A stretch of DNA of 64,000 bases from Psychrobacter immobilis (GTDB lineage: Bacteria; Pseudomonadota; Gammaproteobacteria; Pseudomonadales; Moraxellaceae), in the NCBI RefSeq assembly GCF_904846175.1, contig NZ_CAJGZM010000011.1, forward strand, positions 1-64,000, given 5' to 3'. Numbering within the stretch: position 1 is the stretch's first letter; each line of letters opens with the position of its first letter. Position numbers and translations under genes: made by a program. Shown here piece after piece: positions 43,590-52,489 of the stretch. Below the pieces are notes generated by a model. That model was not told the origin of the DNA. It saw nothing but the letters and a program-made list of their open reading frames with translations, and did no database searches.

Positions 43590-44486
43590 ATGTGTCAACT
43601 CTTAGGAATGAACTGTAATACCCCAACGGATATTGGTTTTAGCTTTGCAGGGTTTCGGCGTCGCGGCGGCATGACCGACAGCCATGAAGATGGCTTTGGT
43701 ATTGCGTTCTTTGAGCGTAGCGAATGCGATTCGGGTAATGCTTCGACTGGCCTGCGTCTGTTTCATGATAATAAACCAAGCCACTTATCACCCGTTGCTG
43801 ATTTGGTCAATAACTATCCGATTAAAGCCATGAACGTCATTGCCCATATTCGTAAAGCCACCCAAGGGCAGAATTGCTTGGCGAATACTCATCCTTTCGT
43901 TCGTGAAGTCTGGGGCGAGCAGTGGGTATTTGCCCATAACGGGCAGATGAATAGCGAATTTATCAAACGCTGTCAGCGCCTGCAAGACAATGGTAATGCC
44001 TCACATTGTCAGCCAGTCGGCAATACTGATTCTGAAATGGCATTTTGCTATTTGGTAAATCGTCTAAAAAGTAGCTTTAAAACCCGCCCTGATGACCAAA
44101 CACTGTTCAACTTTTTGACCACTCAATGTCGTTATTTATCCGCCAATGGTTTGTTTAATTGCTTAATATCAAATGGTCAATGGCAATTGGCTTATGCTGG
44201 TAGCTTACTGTTTTATCTCACGCGAAAAGCACCATTTGGTGAAGCGAAATTAGCAGATGATGATTTGGCGATTAACTTTAGCGATGTGACCACAGACACC
44301 GATAAAGTTACGATTCTAGTGACTGTGCCACTCACTGAAAATGAAAAATGGCAACAGTTAGCCGTCAATGAATGCTTGATATTCCAAGATGGCGATGTCA
44401 TTTATAAAGACAGCCCAAGCCAGCGCAAGTTTTTGACCATTGAAGAAGGCATCGCGGTAGCAAGAGCTGTTGGAGCGAGTGTTTAG
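43590..44486 (+). CDS. class II glutamine amidotransferase (YafJ-like)
   Basis: This 298-aa protein starts MCQLLGMNC, with Cys2 as the likely N-terminal nucleophile exposed after Met removal. The amidotransferase motifs include DGFGIAFF, HIRKAT and WVFAHNGQM. It matches the YafJ/YwcB group of stand-alone class II GATase proteins, whose substrate and partner are not established. The start overlaps nothing but directly abuts the DUF2007 gene, so the two are probably cotranslated. Confidence 0.9.
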   Translation: MCQLLGMNCNTPTDIGFSFAGFRRRGGMTDSHEDGFGIAFFERSECDSGNASTGLRLFHDNKPSHLSPVADLVNNYPIKAMNVIAHIRKATQGQNCLANTHPFVREVWGEQWVFAHNGQMNSEFIKRCQRLQDNGNASHCQPVGNTDSEMAFCYLVNRLKSSFKTRPDDQTLFNFLTTQCRYLSANGLFNCLISNGQWQLAYAGSLLFYLTRKAPFGEAKLADDDLAINFSDVTTDTDKVTILVTVPLTENEKWQQLAVNECLIFQDGDVIYKDSPSQRKFLTIEEGIAVARAVGASV

Positions 44487-44520
44487 GATCGAGCAATAAT
44501 TAATATTGCTTAAATATCAG

Positions 44521-45084
44521 TTAGATATAAGCACCACAACAGCGCTTAAACTTCTCACCCGAACCACAAATACACGGCTGTTTCTGTGTGACAGACATAG
44601 AAACGGTCGGATCCAAAAAGTACCAACTCGCATCATTATCAGCTTTGTTTTTCGTTTTTACAAAAGCAGATAATTCATGATGCGCCTGTTGTTTTTGTTC
44701 TTTGCCATCAGGCATATTAAAATAGGCTTTAAACTCAACCTGCGCATGACGTTTGCCTAGCTTTGGTGTATGCGCTATGATCTCTAGTCCCGCCCAATCT
44801 GTCTCTTTTGCCCAACTCTCAATAGACTTTATGTCTAGCAAGTTTTGCTGCGCCGGCAAGGTGGTTTTGACGATGTACTCTGGCTTGACCAAGACAAAGG
44901 CGCTATAACGCGAACGCATAAGACGCTCAGCAGAGTCTGGCTTTGCGCCATCATCTTTATCAGCTTCGTTATTTAAAAGCCCGTCATGATAAGGCTGACA
45001 GCAATCTTGATAAAGTAGCGGCGAGCTAATGTCATCCGATGACGGATTGATTTGGCAAGGGCAGATTGGTAGGGAAATTGGCAT
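44521..45084 (-). CDS. YchJ family protein with SEC-C motif
   Basis: This 187-aa protein has an N-terminal cysteine cluster (CPCQ...LLYQDCCQPYHDG), a central nuclear-transport-factor-2-like region with RYSAFVLVKPEYIVKTT, and a C-terminal SEC-C zinc motif CICGSGEKFKRCCG. This is the layout of YchJ/UPF0225 proteins. The family's biological role is not defined. It converges on the amidotransferase gene. Confidence 0.88.
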   Translation of the reverse strand: MPISLPICPCQINPSSDDISSPLLYQDCCQPYHDGLLNNEADKDDGAKPDSAERLMRSRYSAFVLVKPEYIVKTTLPAQQNLLDIKSIESWAKETDWAGLEIIAHTPKLGKRHAQVEFKAYFNMPDGKEQKQQAHHELSAFVKTKNKADNDASWYFLDPTVSMSVTQKQPCICGSGEKFKRCCGAYI

Positions 45085-45128
45085 TATTTACTCAAGTTAT
45101 TATTTGTTTTTTAGTAGCGTTACAAATT

Positions 45129-45845
45129 TTATTGCAGCCAATTTTTGATCATTTCTGGCCATAGGCCTATTTTAAGCTGAGCCCAAGGTGCTGGGTCACG
45201 CAGCTGCTCCCAAAACCCATCAAACGGTGGCGCAAAATATACCAAAAGTACAAGGATGACGTACAGTAGCAGATACCACAATTTGTCTTTATGTTGATAG
45301 AACTTCATGGCGGTACCCGATGAGCGCTTCATTTTCATACCCATCAAGTTGACGCTATATAACTCATCCAATGCCAAATGCACCATCGCGCCGCCGAATA
45401 AAAACAAGCCGTAGAACCAGCTTGCAGTCAGCGATAAATGCAAAATATCATAGCTTAAATAGGTCATTCCAAGACCCAGTATCGCCATATAGGGTACGGA
45501 ATGAATGACACCGCGATGGACGGTCATGTTGGTAAAAATAGAGAATACGACATAACGCATAAAGCCGTATCCTGCCAGCCATAACGCTATCAGTGCCAGC
45601 AAACTCAGCTCACTACGCCAATGCATCACGAGACCAAAGGCAAAAATAAATGAGGTAATGTTAAACCCAAGCTTAATCGGCGTTGAGTTATCAGAATCCA
45701 AATCAGGCAGCAGCCCACCGATGGTACCGAGCGCCACGCACATTAAAAACCCGGAATCATCAATCAGTCCCGCTTTGTATACAGTCAAACTCATCGTACC
45801 ACTGACCATGAATGCGACATTTAAGTGGGTGTTAAAATTAGCCAT
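45129..45845 (-). CDS. YdjM-like membrane-bound metal-dependent hydrolase
   Basis: This 238-aa integral membrane protein has several hydrophobic helices and the conserved start MANFNTHLNVAF with GGLLPDLDSDNSTP. The His/Asp positions (NTHLN, LPDLDSD, HRGVIHSVPY, HLALDELYS) fit the YdjM/DUF457 metal-dependent hydrolase family. In E. coli a related gene is SOS-induced; no LexA box was confirmed here. Substrate is unknown. Confidence 0.85.
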   Translation of the reverse strand: MANFNTHLNVAFMVSGTMSLTVYKAGLIDDSGFLMCVALGTIGGLLPDLDSDNSTPIKLGFNITSFIFAFGLVMHWRSELSLLALIALWLAGYGFMRYVVFSIFTNMTVHRGVIHSVPYMAILGLGMTYLSYDILHLSLTASWFYGLFLFGGAMVHLALDELYSVNLMGMKMKRSSGTAMKFYQHKDKLWYLLLYVILVLLVYFAPPFDGFWEQLRDPAPWAQLKIGLWPEMIKNWLQ

Positions 45846-45959
45846 AAAAACTCATCAATAAATAGCGCGCGAAAACGTCATTTCGAGCGGCTCGTCTAGC
45901 CGTAAAAAAGCGCTCCATGATACCATAGACACGCCAGTCGTCTAATAGAGATAGTCAAT

Positions 45960-46973
45960 ATGACCACCACTGATTTACCTGCTAAGCCTTATCAAACTGC
46001 ATCTTTTGATGCTTCTACCAATAACCCGTCTGCATGTAATAGCACGCTTGACGACAGCTTTGCTGCTATTGATTGGCAAGCACCGTGGCTCTGTCACTTA
46101 AACCAGTTAGGCTATATTAGTAAAAACATCATTCAATTAAGTGGCTTAAATAATGAGTCTGCTCAGACAGACAAAATAGAACATACGCCTGATATTATCG
46201 CCAAGGTTTTAAATACAGCATTGCAGCAACAGGCTAACGACCTACAACAGTCACTACCGCAAACAAAACCTGCGCTCAATAATCAAGCTAAAACCTTACG
46301 ATTTGTCTCACAAGATGCGCTACCAGAAGGCGAGGCGTACGAGAGCTTTATCGGTACGACCGGTAATATTCCGACGCGTGATAATTTGCATGATTTATTT
46401 AACGGCAGTATTTGGCTAACCTTTCCCAAAACTAAAGCGCTGCTCAATTACTATCATATGCTTGAAATCGAGCAGCAAGGCATTGGAAGCAGTCGCGGGC
46501 GCGTTCGCGATACCATTACGGTGTTTGATGAAAATGGTGCAATATTGGTGACAGCAGAGCCTAGTATCGGTGAAGCGCTGATTAATTTTGATTGGCAGGC
46601 AAGTTTGGTTGCACCGCGTGACAAATGGGATAACTCCAAGCAATCGAATAACCAGTCTCAAGCGGCGGTTTATATTTTTGGGCATGCACTGCTAGAAAAG
46701 CTACTACAACCGCGCAAAGCATTATGCGCTCATAGTATCGTTATTCATGTCGTGCAAGACTTTTTTGCCTTATCGTTATCTGAGCGTATCGGTCATTTGG
46801 ATCAGAAAGTAACTGACTATATGGAGGCGTTATTATCGCAACCGAATGTGACACCGCGCAAACTATCTCCATTACCTATTTTGGGTGTGCCACACTTTTG
46901 GGCAGAGAATGCCAATCCTAGCTTTTATGAGGATAGGCAAGTCTTTCGTAGCGGTCGTCGCCGTCAAAAGTAA
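45960..46973 (+). CDS. DUF3025 family protein
   Basis: This 337-aa protein has the DUF3025 core with LPEGEAYESFIGTTGNIPTR, NLHDLFNGSIWLTFP, GRVRDTITVFDENGA and the C-terminal PILGVPHFWAENANPSFYED. The N-terminal 50 residues are low complexity. It has no signal peptide or membrane helix. Function is unknown. It is the sole gene between the YdjM-like gene and acnA, with a 355-bp gap downstream. Confidence 0.85.
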   Translation: MTTTDLPAKPYQTASFDASTNNPSACNSTLDDSFAAIDWQAPWLCHLNQLGYISKNIIQLSGLNNESAQTDKIEHTPDIIAKVLNTALQQQANDLQQSLPQTKPALNNQAKTLRFVSQDALPEGEAYESFIGTTGNIPTRDNLHDLFNGSIWLTFPKTKALLNYYHMLEIEQQGIGSSRGRVRDTITVFDENGAILVTAEPSIGEALINFDWQASLVAPRDKWDNSKQSNNQSQAAVYIFGHALLEKLLQPRKALCAHSIVIHVVQDFFALSLSERIGHLDQKVTDYMEALLSQPNVTPRKLSPLPILGVPHFWAENANPSFYEDRQVFRSGRRRQK

Positions 46974-47328
46974 AAGACAAGTAAATACTTTGCTGATCGA
47001 GTGCTAAAGCATTGTTACGTTTACGATTGTGCCACGATTTGACTACGTCTAGACGTTAACAAAGCACGGGTTATTTGTTATGGTAAAAGGGCGATACTGT
47101 TAAACGCTAGAGAGATGCTTATATCTTTTGTTAATGCCGCTCTTACTAATATAACAACATAGCTGGCTATTTCTATTAGCTACTATTATCAGCTACTAAG
47201 CTCTAGCCATTAAACCTAATGACATTCATTTAATAAAAATTTAATTACCCGCTATTTAGCCACCAATTATCTGCATAAATTTATAACGATTTATGTCAAG
47301 GATCTATAACAACGATAAGGAAGCTACC
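46974..47328. other. intergenic upstream of aconitase
   Basis: This AT-rich 355-bp region contains a perfect 12-bp palindrome, ACGTCTAGACGT (47045-47056), and presumably the aconitase promoter. No promoter hexamer pair is convincing and nothing coding is seen. Confidence 0.5.
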
Positions 47329-50148
47329 ATGAGTGATATTTTTAATGTAAAAGACACCATTTCGGTCGCGGGCAAGGAACATGCCTATTACAGTTTACCG
47401 AAGCTGACTGAAACTTTCGAGCACATCAGCAAACTGCCATTTTGTATGAAAATCGTCTTAGAAAACCTATTACGTAATGAAGACGACGGTCAATCTGTCG
47501 GTAAAAACCATATTGAGGCGGTTGCCAATTGGGACGCGAGTGCAGAAGCGTCAAAAGAAATCGCCTTTATGCCCGCCCGCGTCGTCTTGCAAGATTTTAC
47601 TGGCGTGCCGTCAGTGGTCGACTTAGCCGCCATGCGTGATGCGGTGGTGAAGCTTGGTGGCAGAGCGGATCAAATTAACCCTTTTATCCCGAGTGAGTTG
47701 GTCGTTGACCACTCTGTGCAAGTTGACGCCTATGGTCGCGAAGATGCACTAGATTTAAACGAAAAGATTGAATTTAAACGTAACAATGAGCGTTATGAGT
47801 TTTTGCATTGGGGTAAGAATGCCTTTAAAAACTTCGTTGTTGTTCCACCAGCGACCGGTATTGTGCATCAGGTTAACTTAGAGTACTTGGCGCGCGTGGT
47901 GATGGCTGCTGAGGTCGATAATGGTGATGGGGTCGAGCTGACCGCTTATCCTGACACGGTATTTGGTACTGACAGTCATACCACCATGATTAATGGTATT
48001 GGTGTCCTTGGTTGGGGTGTCGGCGGTATTGAAGCGGAAGCGGCGATGCTCAATCAACCATCATCGATGCTGATTCCACAAGTCGTTGGTTTTGAGCTAA
48101 AGGGCAAGCTCACCGAAGGCGTTACCGCCACAGATTTGGTATTACGCGTGGTTGAGATGTTACGTGCGCATGGCGTGGTTGGTAAGTTCGTCGAGTTTTA
48201 TGGCGAAGGTCTACACAGTATGCCGCTTGCTGATCGAGCCACCATTGCCAATATGGCACCCGAGTATGGCGCAACCTGCGGTATTTTCCCGATTGACCAA
48301 ATGGCGATTGATTATCTGCGTCTGTCAGGTCGAGAAGAGAGCCAGATTGAGCTGGTCGAAAAATACGCTAAGGCACAGGGTCTATGGCACGATGCTGATA
48401 CCCCTATAGCAACTTATTCAAGTAAGTTGGAATTGGACTTGTCATCCGTTCAACCCGCACTGGCTGGTCCAAACTTGCCACAACAGCGTATCAATCTATC
48501 TGATATGCACGAAAAATTTGGTGAAACCCTGAAAGTGATGACCAAAGACCGTAAGAAGGAAATTGAAGCTAAGGTTCGCTTTGATGAAGAAGGCGGTAAG
48601 CAAGAGCAAGCCAAATCTTTGGCGGCGAAACCCAAGCCTTTCTGCGCTGAAGGCAGTACTTACTGCACGGTTAAAATTGAAGATGAAGAGTATCGATTGC
48701 GTGATGGCTCTGTCGTTATTGCGGCCATTACTTCTTGTACCAATACTTCAAACCCCGCTGTAATGATTGGCGCAGGTTTAGTAGCTAAAAAAGCCGCGGC
48801 AAAAGGTCTTACGGCTAAACCTTGGGTTAAGACCTCTCTTGCTCCAGGCTCGAAAGTGGTGACTGATTACCTTGAAAAAGCCAAATTGATGGATGAGCTC
48901 GAGAAAGTGGGTTTTTACTTAGTTGGCTATGGTTGCACCACTTGTATCGGTAACTCAGGTCCGCTGTTAGAGGCAATTGAAGGCGCTATCGAAGAAGGCG
49001 ACTTGGTTGCCGCTGCCGTACTGTCAGGCAACCGTAACTTTGAAGGTCGCATTCACTCGCATGTTAAGGCCAGCTACTTGGCGTCGCCTCCGTTAGTGGT
49101 TGCTTATGCGCTGGCAGGTACGGTCGATATTGACTTGACCACCCATCCGCTAGGGCAAGACCAAGAAGGCAAAGATGTTTACCTTAAAGATATCTGGCCG
49201 ACGTCAGATGAGATTAATGAGCTGATTGCCAATAATATCGACGCTGATATGTTCCGTAAAAACTACGGTGAAGTGTTTGACGGTAGTGCAGCATGGAACG
49301 CCATTAGCTCAGCTGATAGCCAGTTGTATCCATGGAGCGAAGCGTCTACTTATATCAAAAACCCTCCATTCTTTGATGGTATGACCATGGAGCCAGAAGG
49401 TATTCCTGATATCGAAGGGGCGCGTATCTTGGGTTTATTTGGTGATTCAATCACCACTGACCATATTTCACCCGCCGGTAATATCGATCCAGACTCGCCA
49501 GCAGGTAAATACTTACAAGAGCGTGGCGTGTTACAAGCCGACTTCAACAGCTATGGCTCACGCCGTGGTAATGACGCGGTCATGACGCGCGGTACCTTTG
49601 CCAATATCCGTATCAAAAACACCATGATGGGCGGCAAAGAAGGCGGTTATACCTATTACTTCAACGGTGATAGCGCCACGCTACAAGACGGCGAAGAAAT
49701 GGCCATCTATGATGCGGCAATGAAGTATAAAGAAGACAAGCGTCCGCTCGTAGTCCTTGGTGGAGCAGAATATGGCTCTGGCTCTAGTCGTGACTGGGCA
49801 GCGAAGGGTACGATTTTGCTTGGCGTAAAAGCGGTATTGACCAGCTCGTTTGAACGTATTCACCGCTCAAACCTAGTTGGTATGGGGGTGTTGCCACTGA
49901 CTTTTAAAGCAGGCGAAAATGCTGCCACTTATAATCTAGATGGTTCTGAGGTGCTTAGCATTACAGGTCTAGATAATGGTGAGAGCAAGACCGCAAAAGT
50001 CACAGCCACACGTGCAGATGGTTCGTCTGAGAGCTTTGATGTCAACGTCATGCTACAGACGCCAAAAGAGCGCGAATACGTCCGTCACGGCGGTGTACTG
50101 CACTATGTACTACGTCAATTGGCAGCTGAGAGTAAAAAAGCTGCGTAA
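47329..50148 (+). CDS. acnA: aconitate hydratase A
   Basis: Aconitase isomerises citrate to isocitrate in the TCA cycle through a 4Fe-4S cluster. The 939-aa protein (start at the ATG with AAGGA eight bases upstream, not the longer frame at 47293) shows FGTDSHTTM, SCTNTSNP and YGCTTCIGNSGPL, which hold the three cluster cysteines. The C-terminal swivel has GDSITTDHISPAG and YGSGSSRDWAAKG. A lysine-rich insertion near residues 385-440 lengthens it over the usual 890 aa. It carries the full cluster site, so it should be active. Confidence 0.96.
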   Translation: MSDIFNVKDTISVAGKEHAYYSLPKLTETFEHISKLPFCMKIVLENLLRNEDDGQSVGKNHIEAVANWDASAEASKEIAFMPARVVLQDFTGVPSVVDLAAMRDAVVKLGGRADQINPFIPSELVVDHSVQVDAYGREDALDLNEKIEFKRNNERYEFLHWGKNAFKNFVVVPPATGIVHQVNLEYLARVVMAAEVDNGDGVELTAYPDTVFGTDSHTTMINGIGVLGWGVGGIEAEAAMLNQPSSMLIPQVVGFELKGKLTEGVTATDLVLRVVEMLRAHGVVGKFVEFYGEGLHSMPLADRATIANMAPEYGATCGIFPIDQMAIDYLRLSGREESQIELVEKYAKAQGLWHDADTPIATYSSKLELDLSSVQPALAGPNLPQQRINLSDMHEKFGETLKVMTKDRKKEIEAKVRFDEEGGKQEQAKSLAAKPKPFCAEGSTYCTVKIEDEEYRLRDGSVVIAAITSCTNTSNPAVMIGAGLVAKKAAAKGLTAKPWVKTSLAPGSKVVTDYLEKAKLMDELEKVGFYLVGYGCTTCIGNSGPLLEAIEGAIEEGDLVAAAVLSGNRNFEGRIHSHVKASYLASPPLVVAYALAGTVDIDLTTHPLGQDQEGKDVYLKDIWPTSDEINELIANNIDADMFRKNYGEVFDGSAAWNAISSADSQLYPWSEASTYIKNPPFFDGMTMEPEGIPDIEGARILGLFGDSITTDHISPAGNIDPDSPAGKYLQERGVLQADFNSYGSRRGNDAVMTRGTFANIRIKNTMMGGKEGGYTYYFNGDSATLQDGEEMAIYDAAMKYKEDKRPLVVLGGAEYGSGSSRDWAAKGTILLGVKAVLTSSFERIHRSNLVGMGVLPLTFKAGENAATYNLDGSEVLSITGLDNGESKTAKVTATRADGSSESFDVNVMLQTPKEREYVRHGGVLHYVLRQLAAESKKAA

Positions 50149-50168
50149 TGGTTAGTTATATTTAGAAT

Positions 50169-50213
50169 AAAAAAAGCCCAGTCCCAGTTAAAGTAGGGGA
50201 TTGGGCTTTTTTA
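50169..50213. terminator. bidirectional terminator after acnA
   Basis: AAAAAAGCCCA pairs with TGGGCTTTTTT, with partial inner pairing, and T runs on both sides. It separates acnA from the converging 50262 gene. Confidence 0.9.
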
Positions 50214-50261
50214 TTATCTAGGAAAACAGAAAGCAAGTATCTGAAATTTTATTTTCATTGG

Positions 50262-50720
50262 TTATCTAAAGTTCTCATTCCAGCTCTCCTTAAATATTGT
50301 ATTTAAGAATTTTTCTTTATCAATGCTGCCGTCAGTGTTCAAGCAAGTCTTATCGACGAAAAGATAATTCGTCCAGCTAATATCAGGAGATAGTGAATTA
50401 ATTTCATTTACGATATCAACTTCGCTAATTTCAGAAAAATCTCTAATAACGAGTTTTTGTGCTAGCTCTAAAATGCGCCTCTTTGTTTTATACTCATTAG
50501 AATTTGGATACTCAGTAATTTTGTCAAAAAATCCCTCATAATTTATACTTAAGTCTTCGTTTACATACGTCTCACTCCAGAATATGTAATCACTCCAAAA
50601 AGGGTCGGGAGACAGTTTATTTAGTTCAATATTTATTTCTATTTGCCTAGATTCTGAGCAGGTTGCGTTAATTAACTCTTCCAGTAATAAAGTAAATTTT
50701 TTCTTGGTGTCATCGTTCAT
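50262..50720 (-). CDS. hypothetical protein with internal duplication
   Basis: This 152-aa acidic soluble protein has two tandem copies of a 40-45 residue unit: EINIELNKLSPDPFWSDYIF and then IVNEINSLSPDISWTNYLF, each followed by an acidic segment and a Phe-rich end. The start with AGGAA upstream (ATG 50720) is preferred over the ATG six codons earlier. It is AT-richer than its neighbours. Some toxin-immunity families look like this, but I do not assign it. The gene sits in a pocket of short accessory genes beside two tRNAs. Confidence 0.72.
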   Translation of the reverse strand: MNDDTKKKFTLLLEELINATCSESRQIEINIELNKLSPDPFWSDYIFWSETYVNEDLSINYEGFFDKITEYPNSNEYKTKRRILELAQKLVIRDFSEISEVDIVNEINSLSPDISWTNYLFVDKTCLNTDGSIDKEKFLNTIFKESWNENFR

Positions 50721-51042
50721 TATTATTTCCTGTATCATTTATTTCAATTTTTTTAACCCTTCTCACATACCCGTAAATAACTATTATGATAAATCAACAA
50801 GCAACCTACTAAATGTCTATCAAAGCGTTTATGATAAGAGTAAGAGAGAGTGATAATAGCTTAAACTTACCTCAAAAATAATAATATTAGAAGCTATAAA
50901 ACCATGAGACATGACTTACCTTTACTCTTTATAAGAAATTGATCAAACCAAAATATTTTATACAAAATGCATAATGGGTCATAGGCGTTTTTGCTACGAT
51001 AGCAAAAACGTATCAAGTATTTATTGATAAAAGGAAGTTGAG
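50721..51042. other. intergenic between two small genes
   Basis: This AT-rich divergent region carries the perfect hairpin at 50986-51010, just before the SH3 gene. No further frame or clear promoter is seen. Confidence 0.45.
50986..51010 (+). repeat. perfect 11-bp hairpin in leader of SH3 gene
   Basis: CGTTTTTGCTA-CGA-TAGCAAAAACG is a perfect stem with a 3-base loop, 32 bp before the start codon of the SH3-like gene. It lacks a T tail, so it may be an operator or an mRNA structure rather than a terminator. Confidence 0.6.
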
Positions 51043-51342
51043 ATGAAACGATTGATTGGTATATTCGCCCTATCTATTTTTACTATCACAGCTGGGATGG
51101 GGGCGGCGCATGCAGAGCAGGTTTGTAAAGTAACCGATCCTACAGGCACGCCATTAAATATTCGTGATAAACCGAATGGTAAGATTATCAATAAACTACG
51201 CAACGATCGTGAAGTTTATATCACAGAAACTACTTACGATAATAAAGACCGTCCGTGGGTGTATCTAGAAGGGTACTATCAAGGAGAATACAGACAATGG
51301 GGTTGGGCGATTAGAGAGTTTGTTTCTTGTTATGATCGTTAG
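51043..51342 (+). CDS. secreted SH3-domain protein
   Basis: This 99-aa protein has a signal peptide (cleaved about AHA|EQ, residue 24) and a mature bacterial SH3-like domain with the signature PLNIRDKPNGKII and WVYLEGYYQGEYRQWGWAIREFV. Such domains often bind peptidoglycan or other envelope partners. Two cysteines (QVCKV and VSCYD) at the ends of the domain could be bridged in the periplasm. It has AAGGAAG before the ATG. It is a short monocistronic gene between unrelated small genes. Confidence 0.82.
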   Translation: MKRLIGIFALSIFTITAGMGAAHAEQVCKVTDPTGTPLNIRDKPNGKIINKLRNDREVYITETTYDNKDRPWVYLEGYYQGEYRQWGWAIREFVSCYDR

Positions 51343-51469
51343 TATGAAAACTAACAGCTGCTCTCAATATATTTGCTCTGAGCTTTTAATAAAGCCAGTC
51401 CATTTCACATCAGAATGTTCAAATAATGATTAACAGTAGCTTTAAGAAACGACAGACATAAAAAATCCC

Positions 51470-51497
51470 AGTCACCGTATGATGACTGGGATTTTTT
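51470..51497. terminator. intrinsic terminator
   Basis: AAAAATCCCAGTCA pairs with TGACTGGGATTTTT. It follows the SH3-domain gene and precedes the tRNA-Glu gene (minus strand). Both flanks carry A/T runs, so it can stop either strand. Confidence 0.88.
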
Positions 51498-51547
51498 ATT
51501 GTTCGCTTATTAGTCTAACCTGATGCTAAGAAAAAGTGCTAATAAGT

Positions 51548-51566
51548 GACGCCAAATAGTGGCGTC
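51548..51566 (-). repeat. inverted repeat overlapping tRNA-Glu 3' end
   Basis: On the minus strand, GACGCCA of the tRNA 3' end pairs with TGGCGTC in the trailer, separated by CTATT. This perfect 7-bp hairpin uses part of the acceptor strand and the encoded CCA, followed by a T-rich stretch, so it may serve as terminator or trailer structure. Confidence 0.65.
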
Positions 51567-51635
51567 CCCAGGGGGATTCGAACCCCCGTTACCGCCGTGA
51601 AAGGGCGGTGTCCTAGGCCTCTAGACGATGGGGAC
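51560..51635 (-). tRNA. tRNA-Glu (TTC anticodon)
   Basis: This 76-nt gene folds into a complete cloverleaf. The acceptor stem is GTCCCCA/TGGGGAC with discriminator G, the anticodon loop CTTTCAC contains TTC, and the T arm has GTTCGAATC. The 3' CCA is encoded. It lies about 0.9 kb downstream of gltX, whose product charges this tRNA. Confidence 0.95.
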
Positions 51636-51790
51636 GCATAGAGTGTTATAACCAAATGGCTACAACGGTACTTCACAATATCAGAGAGCTTATCTATTAA
51701 TAGAGCAAGCTGTGCCTAGGTGCTGATATCGTCCTACTAGCGAGTATTTATGTTAAAGTTTCAGTGAACTGAGCTTTGCAATAAATAGTA

Positions 51791-51866
51791 TGGTGGAGCT
51801 AAACGGAGTCGAACCGTTGACCCCTTGCATGCCATGCAAGTGCTCTACCAACTGAGCTATAGCCCC
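51791..51866 (-). tRNA. tRNA-Ala (GGC anticodon)
   Basis: This 76-nt gene has the acceptor GGGGCTA/TAGCTCC pairing with encoded CCA, a D arm with AGCTCAGTTGGTAGAGC, the anticodon stem CTTGC/GCAAG with loop ATGGCAT (anticodon GGC), and the T arm GGTTCGACTC. It lies upstream of tRNA-Glu on the same strand, so the two are probably transcribed together. Confidence 0.94.
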
Positions 51867-51988
51867 TCGCTAAGAGTGTGCGTATTTTATGTAAGAGCGG
51901 CAGTCTTGTCAACCGCTATTTTCAAAATAATCGATAAATATGCGAAAAAAAGCGTTTAAAGCGGATTTAGCTACTTAATAAGCGTAAA

Positions 51989-52354
51989 TTAACGTGGATT
52001 TTGCTGACTAGCAATCTCTTTAATAGCTTTATCGGTAAAGAATTCTTCTTCAGTACCATCTGAAAAAATAATGGCAGCACATTCTGTGGGGACATATTGT
52101 CCACCTTTTTGTTGTACTGTGCTGACACCTTTAAAGCCAACGATATCAGAATTTCCTAATTTATCTAAATTATGATTGGTATAATTACAATAAGAGCTGT
52201 ATATCCACTTTAGGTCTTCAAAGTCTTGACCGGTCGTGAGGGTTAGCTTGGCATCGTATAGCTCTTTTACGATTGCATCATAGTATCTTTGTGCTTCTTT
52301 GAACGTATTAAAGACATAATCTTTGCTTTCTATCGTGACGGTCTTGGCGCTCAT
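51989..52354 (-). CDS. DUF3223-like hypothetical protein
   Basis: This is a 121-aa soluble protein, starting at ATG 52354 with GGAAAT upstream; a TTG 12 bases earlier is less likely. The pattern (FNTFKEAQRYYDAIV, DLKWIYSSYCNY, STVQQKGGQYVPTECAAIIFSDGTEEEFFTDKAI) fits the DUF3223/DCL-type fold, a small domain of unknown bacterial function. It lies between gltX and the tRNA genes in the same direction. Confidence 0.7.
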   Translation of the reverse strand: MSAKTVTIESKDYVFNTFKEAQRYYDAIVKELYDAKLTLTTGQDFEDLKWIYSSYCNYTNHNLDKLGNSDIVGFKGVSTVQQKGGQYVPTECAAIIFSDGTEEEFFTDKAIKEIASQQNPR

Positions 52355-52420
52355 TTTTATTTCCAATTGAGAGTTTAAATAAATAATATTCGTATGCTAG
52401 TGCTGAGATTAACGTAGAGA

Positions 52421-52447
52421 GGGGTCAGTAATAGTCTGACCCCTTTT
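52421..52447. terminator. hairpin downstream of gltX
   Basis: GGGGTCAG pairs with CTGACCCC around a 7-base loop, with a short TTTT tail on the plus strand. It sits just after the gltX stop (minus), where a terminator would be expected, although the minus-strand tail is not T-rich. Confidence 0.5.
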
Positions 52448-52489
52448 CATTATTTACTAATCCTGTTTCTAATTAATAAAAGTTAAGGA

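Noticed and set aside
51560..51866. Integrative element using the tRNA genes as attachment site
   Set aside because: No integrase gene and no repeated tRNA 3' end is present in the window.
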